Source of the DNA: DATDAH01 sp963845425
GTDB taxonomy: Bacteria; Actinomycetota; Acidimicrobiia; Acidimicrobiales; DATDAH01
Direction of reading: 5' to 3'
Assembly: GCA_963845425.1 (NCBI GenBank)
Contig: CAWJSC010000016.1
Location: forward strand, 124,001-188,000
DNA length: 64,000 bases
Shown here in pieces: positions 1 to 8,843 of this stretch (the first letter of the stretch is position 1; every line of letters begins with the position of its first letter). The position numbers and the translations under genes were made by a program. The notes below the pieces were generated by a model. The model saw only the letters and a program-made list of their open reading frames with translations. It did not search any database and was not told the DNA's origin.

Positions 1-179
1 ACGAGCTGCCCGCCGCCCTCCAGACCGTGGCCGAACTGCTCCCGGCCGCAGCCCTGGCCGACATCATGATCGGCGCCCTCACCCCCGGCGGCGAGATCGC
101 CACCCGCTCGTGGGTGGTCCTGGTCGTCTGGGCGGTGGCCATGCCGATCGCCGCCGTCCGCTGGTTCCGCTGGGAGTGA
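1..179 (+). CDS. ABC transporter permease, C-terminal fragment
   Basis: Only the last 58 codons are inside the window; the gene begins upstream. The visible end has an Ala/Leu-rich stretch (LPAALQTVAELLPAAALADI), a short polar loop, and a final hydrophobic helix (WVVLVVWAVAMPIAAVRW) followed by a charged FRWE tail and TGA at 177-179. This layout, a hydrophobic penultimate region, a loop and a last TM helix with a short basic end, is typical of ABC-2 type export permeases of drug or lipid exporters. It would work in the cytoplasmic membrane with an ATP-binding protein, probably encoded just upstream. The family call rests on a short tail, so it is moderate. The next gene starts 4 bases later, so the two are probably co-transcribed. 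Confidence 0.6.
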   Translation, partial: ELPAALQTVAELLPAAALADIMIGALTPGGEIATRSWVVLVVWAVAMPIAAVRWFRWE

Positions 180-183
180 GCCC

Positions 184-1575
184 GTGACCGAGACCCCGAC
201 CCTGCCGGCCGCCCTCGTGGGTGACGGTGACCCCGTGCCCTGCGTCGACGGCGTCGACCGGCCGTACCTGAACCTCGACGCCGGGGCCTCGACCGCCGCG
301 CTCCCGGCCGTCGCCCAGCGGGTGAACGCGTTCCTGCCCACCTACTCCAGCGTCCACCGGGGCGCCGGGTACCGCTCCCGCGAGGCGACCACCGCCTACG
401 AGCTGGCCCGCCAGGCGGCCCTCACCTTCGCCGGGCGGGACCCCGACGGCGACGACATCGCCATCCTCTGCCGCAACACCACCGAGGCCATCAACCACCT
501 CGCCTACCGGCTCCGACTGGCCCCCGACGACGTGGTGGTCACCACGGTCGTCGAGCACCACGCCAACCTGTTGCCTTGGGCCCGGGCCTGTGCGCGCCGG
601 TTCGTCGAGTGCGGTACCGACGGCACCTTCACGCCTGACGCCGTGGCCGCCCAGCTCGACGCCGGTCCCCGCCCTGCCCTGCTCGCCGTGACGGCGGCGT
701 CCAACGTGACGGGATGGCGCCCCGACATCGACGCGATCATCGCCGTCGCCCACGAGCGGGGGGTACCGGTCCTGGTGGACGCGGCCCAGCTGGCCGCCCA
801 CGGCCCGCTGCCGACCACCGCGGACTACCTGGCCTGGAGCGGGCACAAGATGTACGCCCCCTTCGGCACCGGCGTCCTCGTCGGGCCCCGGGACGCCTTC
901 ACCGATGGTGACCCGTTCCTGGCGGGCGGCGGGGCGGTCGACCTGGTCGACCTCGACGAGGTCATTTGGACCGAGCCCCCGGAGCGGGAGGAGGCCGGCT
1001 CCCCGAACGTGATCGGGGCCGTCGCCCTCCACGCCGCCATCGACGAGCTCGCGGCCATCGGCTGGGAGGCCGTGGCCGACCACGACGACGAGATCGCGGC
1101 CCGCCTGCGCCCCGCCCTGGCCGCGGTGCGCGGGGTCCGCCTGCTCGGCCCGGCCCTGGACGTCCCGACCCTGCCCACGGCGGCCTTCACAGTCGAGGGC
1201 GTGCCCCACGCGCTGGTGGCCGCCCGTCTCAGTGCCGAGTTCGGCATCGGGGTCCGCCACGGCTGCTTCTGTGCCCACCCCTACCTGCTGCGCCTACTCG
1301 GCCTCGACAGCGACGAGGTGGCCGCCTACCGGGGCGCCGTGCTCCGCGGCGACCGCCGGGAGATCCCGGGGGCCGTGCGGGCCAGCGCCGGGCTGTCCAC
1401 GTCCTCCGAAGACGTCGACCGCCTCGTCGCCGCGGTGACCCACATCGCCGCGGGCGACGCGCCACCGGTCAGCTACGAGCAGGACGCCCAGACGGGCGAC
1501 TTCTGGCCCCGGGGCGACCACCCAGGCTGGACGACGGCCGACCGCGGCTTCGGCGCTGCCTGCGCCCGGGGCTGA
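184..1575 (+). CDS. class-V aminotransferase fold PLP enzyme (cysteine desulfurase-like)
   Basis: A 463-residue fold-type I PLP enzyme of the class-V aminotransferase/cysteine desulfurase group. The PLP-binding lysine is K222 in WSGHKMYAP. Upstream are the cofactor-contacting EHHAN segment (124-128) and the VDAAQ segment with the ring-stacking Asp (about 199). A Cys-rich active loop, RHGCFCAHP (C361, C363), lies where SufS/CsdA-type enzymes carry the persulfide cysteine. It is longer than SufS (about 410 residues) and has an acidic C-terminal tail, so the true substrate may not be cysteine; isopenicillin-epimerase-like relatives share this fold. The GTG start lies 4 bases after the previous stop, with GGAG at 173-176 as ribosome-binding site. 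No suf or isc genes are nearby, so a role in Fe-S assembly is not supported by context. Confidence 0.8.
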   Translation: MTETPTLPAALVGDGDPVPCVDGVDRPYLNLDAGASTAALPAVAQRVNAFLPTYSSVHRGAGYRSREATTAYELARQAALTFAGRDPDGDDIAILCRNTTEAINHLAYRLRLAPDDVVVTTVVEHHANLLPWARACARRFVECGTDGTFTPDAVAAQLDAGPRPALLAVTAASNVTGWRPDIDAIIAVAHERGVPVLVDAAQLAAHGPLPTTADYLAWSGHKMYAPFGTGVLVGPRDAFTDGDPFLAGGGAVDLVDLDEVIWTEPPEREEAGSPNVIGAVALHAAIDELAAIGWEAVADHDDEIAARLRPALAAVRGVRLLGPALDVPTLPTAAFTVEGVPHALVAARLSAEFGIGVRHGCFCAHPYLLRLLGLDSDEVAAYRGAVLRGDRREIPGAVRASAGLSTSSEDVDRLVAAVTHIAAGDAPPVSYEQDAQTGDFWPRGDHPGWTTADRGFGAACARG

Positions 1576-1585
1576 CCCGCTCGAC

Positions 1586-2089
1586 TCAGGCCGCGGGGAG
1601 GGCGATGCAGACGACCGTGCGGTCGCCGTCGAGCCAGCTCCCCTCGGTGGGCAGGACCACGAAGTCCTCCTCGCCGCCGCAGTGGCCCGCGACCACCGCG
1701 TCGAAGTCGGCGTTGGTGGGGAACGAGCCGAGGGGCATCGGGATGACGGCCACGATGCGGGGCGAGCTGGCCAGGCAGGGGGTGTCCCGGCCCTGGGGGA
1801 TAGGACGCCCGTGGTCCTCGACCACGTCGGTCTCCACATAACACTGCCCCGGTGCCATGGCCCGGACGTCGGTGCCGTCGGCCCCGCCCCGCAGCAGCGC
1901 CAAGGCCACCGCGACCACGGCGGCGACGACCACCAGACCGGCACCGAAGGCGGCCCCGCGGCCGACCCGGGTGCGAGGTGGCGCCTCGGCCGCATCGATG
2001 ACGGGCCGGCCCGAAAGGGTGGTCGGGCCCGGCGCCACGGAGACCTCGCCCGTCGACTCGACGGCGAGGGGCGGGCAGGGCTCGGTCAC
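1586..2089 (-). CDS. membrane-anchored septum-formation domain protein
   Basis: A 167-residue protein with a cytoplasmic N-terminal about 50 residues, one TM helix (AFGAGLVVVAAVVAVALALL), then an extracytoplasmic domain. That domain has the spaced features of the actinobacterial Septum_form family: GQCY near its start, a later CLAS, and a terminal W-x-x-GDRTVVCIAL; three cysteines are visible. Relatives are secreted or anchored proteins of unknown biochemistry, named for one member linked to septation. I chose the GTG at 2089 (TEPCPPLAV follows); an upstream in-frame extension overlaps the neighbouring SDR and looks non-coding. It follows the SDR on the same strand by 44 bases, so it may be read with it, although no functional link is evident. 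Confidence 0.6.
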   Translation of the reverse strand: MTEPCPPLAVESTGEVSVAPGPTTLSGRPVIDAAEAPPRTRVGRGAAFGAGLVVVAAVVAVALALLRGGADGTDVRAMAPGQCYVETDVVEDHGRPIPQGRDTPCLASSPRIVAVIPMPLGSFPTNADFDAVVAGHCGGEEDFVVLPTEGSWLDGDRTVVCIALPAA

Positions 2090-2133
2090 GGGTCCCCCGT
2101 CGGCCCGGTTCGGCCGGTTCTTGAGGCTTGGCG

Positions 2134-2922
2134 TCAGCCCTTCAGCTCGCCGGCGTTCACCATGAGCGACTGGCCGGTGATCATGCGGGCCCGATCCGAG
2201 CACAGCCAGACCACGGCCTCGGCCACGTCCTCGTCCGCCGGGATCTCGGGGATCGACATGCTCGCGGTGATCTCGGCGATGACCTCCTCGGGGGGGACGC
2301 CGCGCTCCCCCGACTGCCAGTCCACATACATCTGCACCGGCGGGCCCCACATCCACGTGGGGATCACGGTGTTGACCCGGATGTGGTCCGGGCCCAGCTC
2401 GTCAGCCAGGTGGTACATGGCCGAGAGCAGCGCGCCTTTGGAGGCGGCGTAGGCGATCTGGGGCATGGCCGACGGCGGGAGCAGGGCCGACTGCGAGCCG
2501 ATGAGCACGACGGCCCCGCCGCCGGCATCCCGCAGGGCCGACGTCGCGGCCCGGACGAGGTTCATGGACCCGACCACGTTGGTGTCGAAGCAGCGGCGCC
2601 AGTCGTCGTCGCTGGACGCGGCCAGGTCGCCGAGGGCGGTGTCCACCGCGGCCACCTGGGCGACACCGTTGAGGGCCCCGAAGCGGTCGACCGCCGCGGC
2701 TACGAGGGCCTCACAGGCGGCGAGGTCCACGATGTCGGTCGGCACCGCCAGCACCCGCTCGCCCGTGGGATCCAGTTCGGCCGCCACGGCGGCCAGCTTC
2801 TCCGCCGAGCGGGCGGCGACCACGACGTTGGCGCCGTCGCGGACGGCGAGGCGGGCCACCTCACCGCCGAGGCCCGGGCCGACGCCGGCGACGATGACGG
2901 TCTTGTCCTGCAGGATCACCAC
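2134..2922 (-). CDS. SDR family NAD(P)-dependent oxidoreductase
   Basis: A 262-residue classical short-chain dehydrogenase/reductase. The dinucleotide-binding glycine motif is GVGPGLGG (13-20), a variant of TGxxxGxG in which Pro replaces the usual polar residue. The active-site set is present: N115 (DTNVVGS), S143/S145 (IGSQS), Y158 and K162 (YAASK). The usual NNAG is replaced by VAQVAAV (about 87-93), which is less common. The C-terminal PxxW-rich segment (PTWMWGPPVQMYVDWQ) and the GQSLMVNAGE end resemble actinobacterial SDRs of steroid or acyl substrate type, but the substrate cannot be read from sequence. Two adjacent GTG codons are possible starts; the outer one is used. The cytochrome oxidase assembly gene lies 24 bases upstream on the same strand. 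Confidence 0.85.
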   Translation of the reverse strand: MVILQDKTVIVAGVGPGLGGEVARLAVRDGANVVVAARSAEKLAAVAAELDPTGERVLAVPTDIVDLAACEALVAAAVDRFGALNGVAQVAAVDTALGDLAASSDDDWRRCFDTNVVGSMNLVRAATSALRDAGGGAVVLIGSQSALLPPSAMPQIAYAASKGALLSAMYHLADELGPDHIRVNTVIPTWMWGPPVQMYVDWQSGERGVPPEEVIAEITASMSIPEIPADEDVAEAVVWLCSDRARMITGQSLMVNAGELKG

Positions 2923-2946
2923 GGGCCTCCGGCTCGATGGACGGAA

Positions 2947-3879
2947 TCAGGTCGAGTGCGATTCGAGCGGGGCGTGACCCGCGGCCGCGAACGCGGCCTC
3001 GACCTCGTCGTAGGTGAGCGAGCCGTCGGGGGCCACCGGGTCGTGACGGGCCGTGCGGGTGGCCTCCATGCGGGCCGGGTCACCGCTCTGCTGGGCGTAG
3101 GCCCAGCGGAAGAAGATGACCGCCATGATCGTCCAGAGGTAGAAGCCGCCGCCCAGCTTCATGATCACTCCGGCGGCCTGCTGATCCGAGGTGACCGAGA
3201 CGCCCCACAGGCGGAACGCGGTGTCGTAGACGTTGTAGACCGAGCCCTCGGCGAAGATCAGCCACGAGGCGGGGACGGTCGGGAGCAGGGACATGGCAAA
3301 CAGGTAGCTCACGGCCACGGGACTCGCCATGCGCCAGTCGGCAAAGGGGCCGAGCACCGGCATCCACATGAGCAGGGCGCTGGCCACCACCACGATGTGG
3401 ACGCTGTAGTGCATCGGCCCGTTGGTGACGACCTTGTTCACCAGCGCGGGCCAGTGGGTGAACACCACGACAGCGTTGAAGAGGAGGCCGGCCACGAGGG
3501 GGCGGGAGAAGCGCTGTAGCCAGCGATAGGCGGCCGATCCGTCGGGCACGACCAGCCGGGCCAGCCACGGTGGGGTGGCCAGGAGGAAGAACAGCGGCAT
3601 CACGTAGCTCAGCAGCAGGTGCTGGGTCATGTGCAACGAGAACAGGTACTCCTCGCCCAGGTCGTGCAGCGGCCAGTCCGAAGCCACCCAGAGCGTGAAG
3701 ATGCCGGCCACCAGGTTGATCCACTGGAACCGGGTCAGGACGGGTTGACCAGCCGGCACGACCTTCGGGCCGATCACCCGGACGATGTAGACCGACATCG
3801 CCACGACTCCCAGGACCAGGAGCCAGACCTCCGGGTGCGGCTGCCAACGCCAGGCGTCGACGGCGGCCGCCACGGGCAT
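2947..3879 (-). CDS. ctaG: CtaG-family (caa3-type) cytochrome c oxidase assembly factor
   Basis: A 310-residue polytopic membrane protein of the Bacillus-type CtaG/caa3_CtaG family, which is required for caa3 oxidase assembly and is thought to act in copper delivery. About seven TM helices are visible. Family hallmarks include His residues at membrane edges: the HMTQHLLLSY segment and the TH in VVVFTHWPAL. The C-terminal tail is acidic and cytosolic. The ATG at 3879 overlaps the stop of the upstream subunit IV gene by one base (TGATG), which fixes the start and implies translational coupling; the open frame further upstream belongs to that neighbour. Being last in the cta operon fits a maturation role. 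Confidence 0.85.
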   Translation of the reverse strand: MPVAAAVDAWRWQPHPEVWLLVLGVVAMSVYIVRVIGPKVVPAGQPVLTRFQWINLVAGIFTLWVASDWPLHDLGEEYLFSLHMTQHLLLSYVMPLFFLLATPPWLARLVVPDGSAAYRWLQRFSRPLVAGLLFNAVVVFTHWPALVNKVVTNGPMHYSVHIVVVASALLMWMPVLGPFADWRMASPVAVSYLFAMSLLPTVPASWLIFAEGSVYNVYDTAFRLWGVSVTSDQQAAGVIMKLGGGFYLWTIMAVIFFRWAYAQQSGDPARMEATRTARHDPVAPDGSLTYDEVEAAFAAAGHAPLESHST

Positions 3880-4217
3880 CACGCCTGCCAATACTCGAAG
3901 GTCGTCAGCGCCACGATGTAGACGGCCACGGCCAGGAAGAGCCCGGCGACGAAGACCCACGTCAGCAGCCGGTTGTCGAAGCGCAGGTGCATGAAGAAGC
4001 CCACGACGAGGGCGAACTTGACGCTCATCATGACCATCAGGGCCGGAATCAGGAAGTCCCCGATGTCCACCACGTAGGTGGCGACCTCGGCCGCGGTGAT
4101 CAGGCCGAGGATGATGGCGATCTTGACGTAGAGCGCATCCGACGCGTGGCCGTGCTCGCCGGTGTCGTCGGGCTCGGTGAGGTACTGGTCGTGCTCGACG
4201 GTCTCGGTGGTGCTCAT
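3879..4217 (-). CDS. cytochrome c oxidase subunit IV
   Basis: A 112-residue membrane protein with an acidic, His-containing N-terminus and three hydrophobic helices (starting at about residues 31, 55 and 84). The segment MSVKFALVVGFFMHLRFDN is the diagnostic subunit IV signature of bacterial caa3/aa3 oxidases (COX4_pro family): a K in helix two and the MHL-R-D motif at its end. This subunit is non-catalytic and stabilises CuB in subunit I. It lies 7 bases after ctaE and overlaps ctaG by one base, inside a continuous operon, so its role is well supported by place. The C-terminal half of ctaD in this window also carries an extra two-helix tail, so two small-subunit-like elements exist here. Confidence 0.85.
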   Translation of the reverse strand: MSTTETVEHDQYLTEPDDTGEHGHASDALYVKIAIILGLITAAEVATYVVDIGDFLIPALMVMMSVKFALVVGFFMHLRFDNRLLTWVFVAGLFLAVAVYIVALTTFEYWQA

Positions 4218-4224
4218 CGTGGCC

Positions 4225-4833
4225 TCAGACTGTCAGGTAGACGACGGTGAAGATGATGATCCAGACGATGTCGACAAAGTGCCAGTAGAGGCCGATGATC
4301 TCGACCGTCTCGGCCTTGTCCTGTCCGAGCTGACCCCGCAAGGAGAGTCCGACGAGCGACAGCAGCATCAGGATGCCGACCGTCACATGGACCCCGTGGA
4401 AGCCGGTCAGTGTGTAGAAGGCCGAACCGAAGATGTTGGTCGTGAAGCCGAGGCCCTCCCGGTAGAAGGAGGTGAACTCATACACCTGGCCACCGATGAA
4501 GATGGTGCCCAGCAGGGCGGTGGTGACCAGCCAGAGCCGACTCCGGGACTCGTCGCCACGCGTGATGGCCGACACGGCCAGCACCATCGTGAGCGAGCTC
4601 ATCAGCAGGACGAACGACGACACCGAGGTGAAGGGGATATCGAAGACGTCCTCCGGAGTCGGTCCGCCCACCGACTTGTCATGCAACAGCAGGTAGGTCG
4701 AGATGAGGCCGCCGAAGAGGAGACACTCCGAGGACAGGAACACCCACATGCCGAGCTTCTCGTTGGAGAGCCCGGTGCTGGTCGCGAAGGTCTCGTGCCC
4801 GGTGGCCGGGTCGAGCGTGGCCGCCTCGTTCAT
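4225..4833 (-). CDS. ctaE: cytochrome c oxidase subunit III
   Basis: A 202-residue subunit III of heme-copper oxidase with five visible TM helices, the short form common in bacteria. It keeps the conserved acidic residue in SSECLLFGG (about residue 36), the GFHGVHVTVG helix, and the terminal YWHFVDIVWI motif. Subunit III binds lipids near the D-channel entrance and protects the enzyme from turnover inactivation. Its ATG overlaps the ctaD stop by 4 bases (ATGA), so it is co-translated with subunit I. A second, more divergent subunit III-like gene lies at 8844-9452 in the same operon; this copy is the one with canonical features. Confidence 0.93.
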   Translation of the reverse strand: MNEAATLDPATGHETFATSTGLSNEKLGMWVFLSSECLLFGGLISTYLLLHDKSVGGPTPEDVFDIPFTSVSSFVLLMSSLTMVLAVSAITRGDESRSRLWLVTTALLGTIFIGGQVYEFTSFYREGLGFTTNIFGSAFYTLTGFHGVHVTVGILMLLSLVGLSLRGQLGQDKAETVEIIGLYWHFVDIVWIIIFTVVYLTV

Positions 4834-6863
4834 GCTCCGGCCTCCTCGGTGTCGGTGACCGTTGCCGGTTCGTCCTCGCCGGCCTCGAGCGCAGCGGCCG
4901 GGGCGTCACCAGCCTCCAGGGCCTCGGCCGGCGCGTGGTAGTGCGGCGGGTTCTCGTCGTCGTCGGCGGGCTCGAGGGCCCACCCGTAGATGCCACCGAG
5001 CAGCAGGAGGGCGCCGGGCACGGACCAGGCCAGGTTGAAGATCAGCCCGTAGCCGACCAGGGGTAGGCCGACGGCGACGACCAGGGGCCAGTATGACGGT
5101 GACGGCAGATGGATCCCGGTGGCGGCGCCATCCTGGGTGACGTCCTCGGTCGCCGCGATGCGCACGGTGCGGCCCTCGTCGTCCTCGCCGTACTTGCGAT
5201 GCCAGAACTCGTCGAGCCGGGTGACCGTCGGGATCTCGTCGAAGTTGTGCTCGGGGGCGGGCGAGGCGACCATCCACTCCAGGCTGCGGGCGTCCCACGG
5301 GTCCGGGCCGGGGGCCGGCTGATTGGGAGCGGCCCGCCGGCTGCTCACCACGTTGCCCAGGAAGACCAGGACCGACACGGCGATGACGGCGGACCCGATG
5401 CTGGACACGAGGTTCCAGAGGTCGAAGCCGAGCCCCTCCTCGTAGGTGTAGATCCGGCGGGACATGCCCTGGAGACCAAGGATGTGCATCGGCCCGAAGG
5501 TCAGGTTGAACCCGATGAACATGAGCCAGAAGTGGACCTTGCCCAGCTTCTCGTTCAGGAAGTGGCCGAAGACCTTGGGCCACCAGAAGTAGAAGCCCGC
5601 GAACAGCCCCATCATCGCCCCACCGAAGAGGACGTAGTGGAAGTGCGCGACGATGTAATACGTGTCGGTCTGCTGGGTGTCGGCCGGGGCCACGGCGTGG
5701 GTCACGCCGGACAGGCCACCGATGGTGAACATGCCCACCAGGCCGATGGCGAACAGCATGGCGGTGGTGAACTCGAGTTTGCCGCCCCACATGGTGGCCA
5801 TCCAGTTCAAGATCTTCACACCCGTCGGCACGGCGATGAACATCGTCGACAAGGCGAAGGCCGCCACCGAGATGGGCCCGAGGCCCGAGGCGAACATGTG
5901 GTGGGCCCAGACGCCCCAACCCATGAAGCCGATGGCGATGCCCGAGGCGACCATGAAGGGATACCCGAAGATGGGCTTGCGGCTGAAGGTCGGGATGACC
6001 TCGGAGACGATGCCGAAGCTGGGCAGGATCAGGATGTAGACCTCGGGGTGGCCGAAGATCCAGAACAGGTGCTGCCACAGGAGCGGGTCGGCGCCCTGGG
6101 AGACGTTGAAGAAGTTGGCGTCGAAGAGCCGGTCCAGGGTGAGCAGGACGAGCGCCACGGTGATGACTGGCAGGGCCAGCACCAACAGGACCTGCACGAC
6201 GAAGATCATCCAGGTGAAGACCGGCATCTTCATGAGGTCCATGCCCGGGGCCCGCATGTTGAGCACCGTCACGGTCAGGTTCACCGCACTGACCAGGGAG
6301 GCGATGCCCGTGATCACGAGCCCGATGGTGAAGAAGTCGAGTCCGTGGCCCGGTGAGAAGGTGACACCGGTGTTGGGGGCGTAGGCGAACCAGCCGCCGT
6401 CGGCGCCGCCGCCCAGGAACCAACTGGTGTTGAGGAAGATCCCCCCGGCCAGGAAGCACCACAGGCTGAAGGCGTTCATCCGGGGGAAGGCGACGTCCCG
6501 GGCCCCGATCTGCAGGGGCAGGAGGTAGTTGGCGAACGCCGCGGCCATGGGCATGACCACGAGGAAGACCATGGTGACGCCGTGCATGGTGAAGACCTGG
6601 TTGTAGGTCTCCGCCGAGAGCAGGTCGCTGCCGGGACGGGCCAGCTGGGCCCGGATGAGCAGGGCCTCGCTGCCGCCGACCAGGAAGAAGAAGAAGGCGG
6701 TGACCCCGTACATGACGCCGATCTTCTTGTGATCGACGGTGGTGACCCAGCTGCGCCAGCCGGTGGTCGTGGCCGGGCGGCGGAAGACGCCGAGCGGCTG
6801 GAAGTCGTCGTCGGCGCCGGCCCCGGAGGGCAGGGCGAGTGGGCGTTCTTCGGTGAGTGCCAC
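4830..6863 (-). CDS. ctaD: cytochrome c oxidase subunit I, with C-terminal extension
   Basis: The catalytic subunit of the aa3/caa3-type oxidase, 677 residues. All metal ligands are present: H94 (TMHG, heme a), H272 and Y276 of HPEVY (CuB and cross-linked Tyr), H321/H322 (WAHH, CuB), K350 of the K-channel (PTGVK), and H407/H409 (HFH, heme a3 and heme a). The DHKKIG entrance motif and the DPWDARSLEW motif after the last core helix are both there. The protein is longer than the usual 530-560 residues: after about residue 555 there is an extra domain with two TM helices and an acidic, His-containing tail, resembling a fused subunit IV-like piece. It lies 10 bases after ctaC and overlaps ctaE by 4 bases. 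Confidence 0.96.
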   Translation of the reverse strand: MALTEERPLALPSGAGADDDFQPLGVFRRPATTTGWRSWVTTVDHKKIGVMYGVTAFFFFLVGGSEALLIRAQLARPGSDLLSAETYNQVFTMHGVTMVFLVVMPMAAAFANYLLPLQIGARDVAFPRMNAFSLWCFLAGGIFLNTSWFLGGGADGGWFAYAPNTGVTFSPGHGLDFFTIGLVITGIASLVSAVNLTVTVLNMRAPGMDLMKMPVFTWMIFVVQVLLVLALPVITVALVLLTLDRLFDANFFNVSQGADPLLWQHLFWIFGHPEVYILILPSFGIVSEVIPTFSRKPIFGYPFMVASGIAIGFMGWGVWAHHMFASGLGPISVAAFALSTMFIAVPTGVKILNWMATMWGGKLEFTTAMLFAIGLVGMFTIGGLSGVTHAVAPADTQQTDTYYIVAHFHYVLFGGAMMGLFAGFYFWWPKVFGHFLNEKLGKVHFWLMFIGFNLTFGPMHILGLQGMSRRIYTYEEGLGFDLWNLVSSIGSAVIAVSVLVFLGNVVSSRRAAPNQPAPGPDPWDARSLEWMVASPAPEHNFDEIPTVTRLDEFWHRKYGEDDEGRTVRIAATEDVTQDGAATGIHLPSPSYWPLVVAVGLPLVGYGLIFNLAWSVPGALLLLGGIYGWALEPADDDENPPHYHAPAEALEAGDAPAAALEAGEDEPATVTDTEEAGA

Positions 6864-6873
6864 GGGTGTGCCT

Positions 6874-8070
6874 CTAGTCCAGGGTCTGTAGGTAGGCCAC
6901 GAGCTGATCGATCTGCTCCTCGGTGAGCCCCAGGTCGGGCATGCCGCGAGGGAGGGCCCCGTTGAGCGTCGCGGTGTCGGCGTACATGGGCTTCTCGGCC
7001 GGCGGGTCCCGCAGCCACGCCTCGAGCTGGACCCGGTTGAACGTGCCCTCCTCGGCCAGGCGGTCGTAGAAGGTGCTCAGGTCCCCGTCGTCGGCCTGGG
7101 CGTAGAGCCGGAAGAGCGAGCCGGCGAAGGTCGAGCGCGTCATCAGGTGGGTCAGATCCGGCGCGGAGCCCGAGACCGTGGCGGCACCGGTGTAGTCGTC
7201 GTTGAGGCCCCGGATCTGATGACAGGAGGTACAGGTGGAGGTGAAGAGCTCCTCGCCGGCCACGGCGTCGCCGGTGGCGGCCTCGGCCGGCTCGACCTGG
7301 TTGGCCAGCCAGGCGTCGTACTGCTCCTGGGGCAGGGCGATCACCCGCATGCGCATGTTGGCGTGCGAGAGGCCGCAGTACTCGGTGCACTGGCCCCAGT
7401 ACGTGCCGGGCTCGTCGGCCTCGAGGGTCCAGGAGTGGTGCCGACCGGGGACGGCGTCGCGCTTGCCGTTGAGGGCCGGGATCCAGAAGCTGTGGATCAC
7501 GTCCCGTGAGGTGATGTCCAGGTCCACGGCCTGGCCGGCGGGGATGACCATCTCGTTGGGGGTCCGGAAGTCGTACTCGCCGTCGCCGTCGACGTCGTAG
7601 CGGAACTCCCACCACCACTGCTGGCCGATGACCTCGATCTCGAGGGCGTCCTCGGGCTCTTCGGCCAGGTCGAAGAGCGTGGCCAGGGTGCCCACGGCGA
7701 CGAAGGCCAGGATGACCGCGGGCAGGATGGTCCAGCCCAGCTCCAGCACGAGGTTGCCGTGGGTCTGGGCGGGCAACTCCTCGCCGTCGTCGTCCTTGCG
7801 CCGCCGGAAGCGGACGGCGAGGAAGACGATCCCCAACTCGACGAAGAGGAAGACCAGGCCCGCGATGATCATCACGGGGTTGAGCAGGTTGTCGATGGAG
7901 CGGGCGGCGGGACCCTGCGGCTCCAGGGTGTCCAGCGGGGCGTCCGAGGCGCAGCCGGCGGCCACCAGGACCACGAACAGGCCCAGGGCCAGGGTGCGCA
8001 GGCGGGGGGACCTCACTGGCCGAGTGTGACCCAGGGGCTCGGGGGTGTCCAAGTCGGCCACCCGCCTCAC
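6874..8070 (-). CDS. ctaC: cytochrome c oxidase subunit II with C-terminal cytochrome c domain (caa3 type)
   Basis: Subunit II, the entry point for electrons. From the GTG at 8070 it has 398 residues: a lipobox-like LVAAGC with C40, two TM helices, and a cupredoxin domain with CuA ligands H193, C228, C232, H236 and M239. It ends in a fused c-type cytochrome domain with CTSCH (280-284) and a distal Met in the GMPDL segment. The fused cytochrome marks a caa3-type oxidase. Start choice is uncertain. GTG at 8070 overlaps the upstream stop (GTGA) and has a G-rich stretch before it. A second GTG at 8015 would give a cleaner, shorter lipoprotein signal peptide. Either way the mature protein begins at the same cysteine. 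Confidence 0.95.
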   Translation of the reverse strand: MRRVADLDTPEPLGHTRPVRSPRLRTLALGLFVVLVAAGCASDAPLDTLEPQGPAARSIDNLLNPVMIIAGLVFLFVELGIVFLAVRFRRRKDDDGEELPAQTHGNLVLELGWTILPAVILAFVAVGTLATLFDLAEEPEDALEIEVIGQQWWWEFRYDVDGDGEYDFRTPNEMVIPAGQAVDLDITSRDVIHSFWIPALNGKRDAVPGRHHSWTLEADEPGTYWGQCTEYCGLSHANMRMRVIALPQEQYDAWLANQVEPAEAATGDAVAGEELFTSTCTSCHQIRGLNDDYTGAATVSGSAPDLTHLMTRSTFAGSLFRLYAQADDGDLSTFYDRLAEEGTFNRVQLEAWLRDPPAEKPMYADTATLNGALPRGMPDLGLTEEQIDQLVAYLQTLD

Positions 8071-8837
8071 CCCCCGCTCTCGTGGGCCGGCTCCTCGTGA
8101 TGGAACTCACGCTCCCCCGCGACCACGCCGGCGATGCCGCCGCCGAGCACGGCGAGGGTCAGGATCAGCAGCAGGGCGGTGGCCAGGCGCTTGGTCTGCT
8201 GGGGTCGGGTGAGCACCACGACGGCGCCCAGCACGATCAGGAAGGCGACGAACGTGCCGATGATCCACGCGCCGGTGGAGGACACGGCGAGGAACACCCG
8301 GGAGAGCCCGAGCACCAGGAAGGCGATCACGATCACCGCCGCCACCGGCACCTCGAACGGGGCCATCAGGCGGTTGCGGATGGCGCGGTTGACCTCGGGG
8401 TCGCCGGTGGCCCGATCGGCCCAGACCCTGACGGCCCACTCGACGGTGGTGACCGCGAGGATGACGAGGCCGAACATGAAGTAGCCGGCGCCCACGACCA
8501 GGCCCAGCGCGGTGATGACCAGGCCCACCGCGCCGACGAGCGGCCAGGGGCTGGTCGAGTTCGGGGCCGGCACCTCGGGCAGCGCCTCGACGCCGGACAG
8601 CGCCGCAGTGGCGTCGGGGTCGGCGTCGCGGATGGCCGCCGAGACGAGGCCGAGGCCCAGCGCGGTCACGCCGAAGGCGGTCAGGAGCGCGTAGCTGAAG
8701 TGCTCGCCGACCCCTCCCTTGTAGCCCAGCGAGAGGACCCCGACAGGATCGCCACCGCTGGCCAGGCCGAAGGCGACGGCGCCGAGCAGACCGATCGTGG
8801 CGAGGGCGAAGAACAGGCGAGAGCCGGTACCAACCAT
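8067..8837 (-). CDS. unknown multi-pass membrane protein of the cytochrome oxidase operon
   Basis: A 256-residue protein that I do not recognise by family. It has about seven hydrophobic helices (near residues 8-28, 46-66, 98-120, 122-138, 162-182, 188-208 and 218-238), an acidic cytosolic loop (residues 70-95), and a C-terminal tail rich in His and Glu (EREFHHEEPAHESGG) that could bind a metal. It lies between the subunit III-like gene (6-base gap) and ctaC (4-base GTGA overlap), so it is almost certainly expressed with the oxidase. Its place argues for a role as an accessory subunit or assembly factor, possibly together with the degenerate subunit I and III paralogues upstream; that role is inference. 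No heme-binding CxxCH or cupredoxin motif is present. Confidence 0.75.
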   Translation of the reverse strand: MVGTGSRLFFALATIGLLGAVAFGLASGGDPVGVLSLGYKGGVGEHFSYALLTAFGVTALGLGLVSAAIRDADPDATAALSGVEALPEVPAPNSTSPWPLVGAVGLVITALGLVVGAGYFMFGLVILAVTTVEWAVRVWADRATGDPEVNRAIRNRLMAPFEVPVAAVIVIAFLVLGLSRVFLAVSSTGAWIIGTFVAFLIVLGAVVVLTRPQQTKRLATALLLILTLAVLGGGIAGVVAGEREFHHEEPAHESGG

Positions 8838-8843
8838 GAGCTC

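Noticed and set aside
54..180. A mobile-element boundary at the left end of the window
   Set aside because: The sequence is the in-frame tail of a permease gene with normal composition, and there are no inverted repeats or transposase residues.
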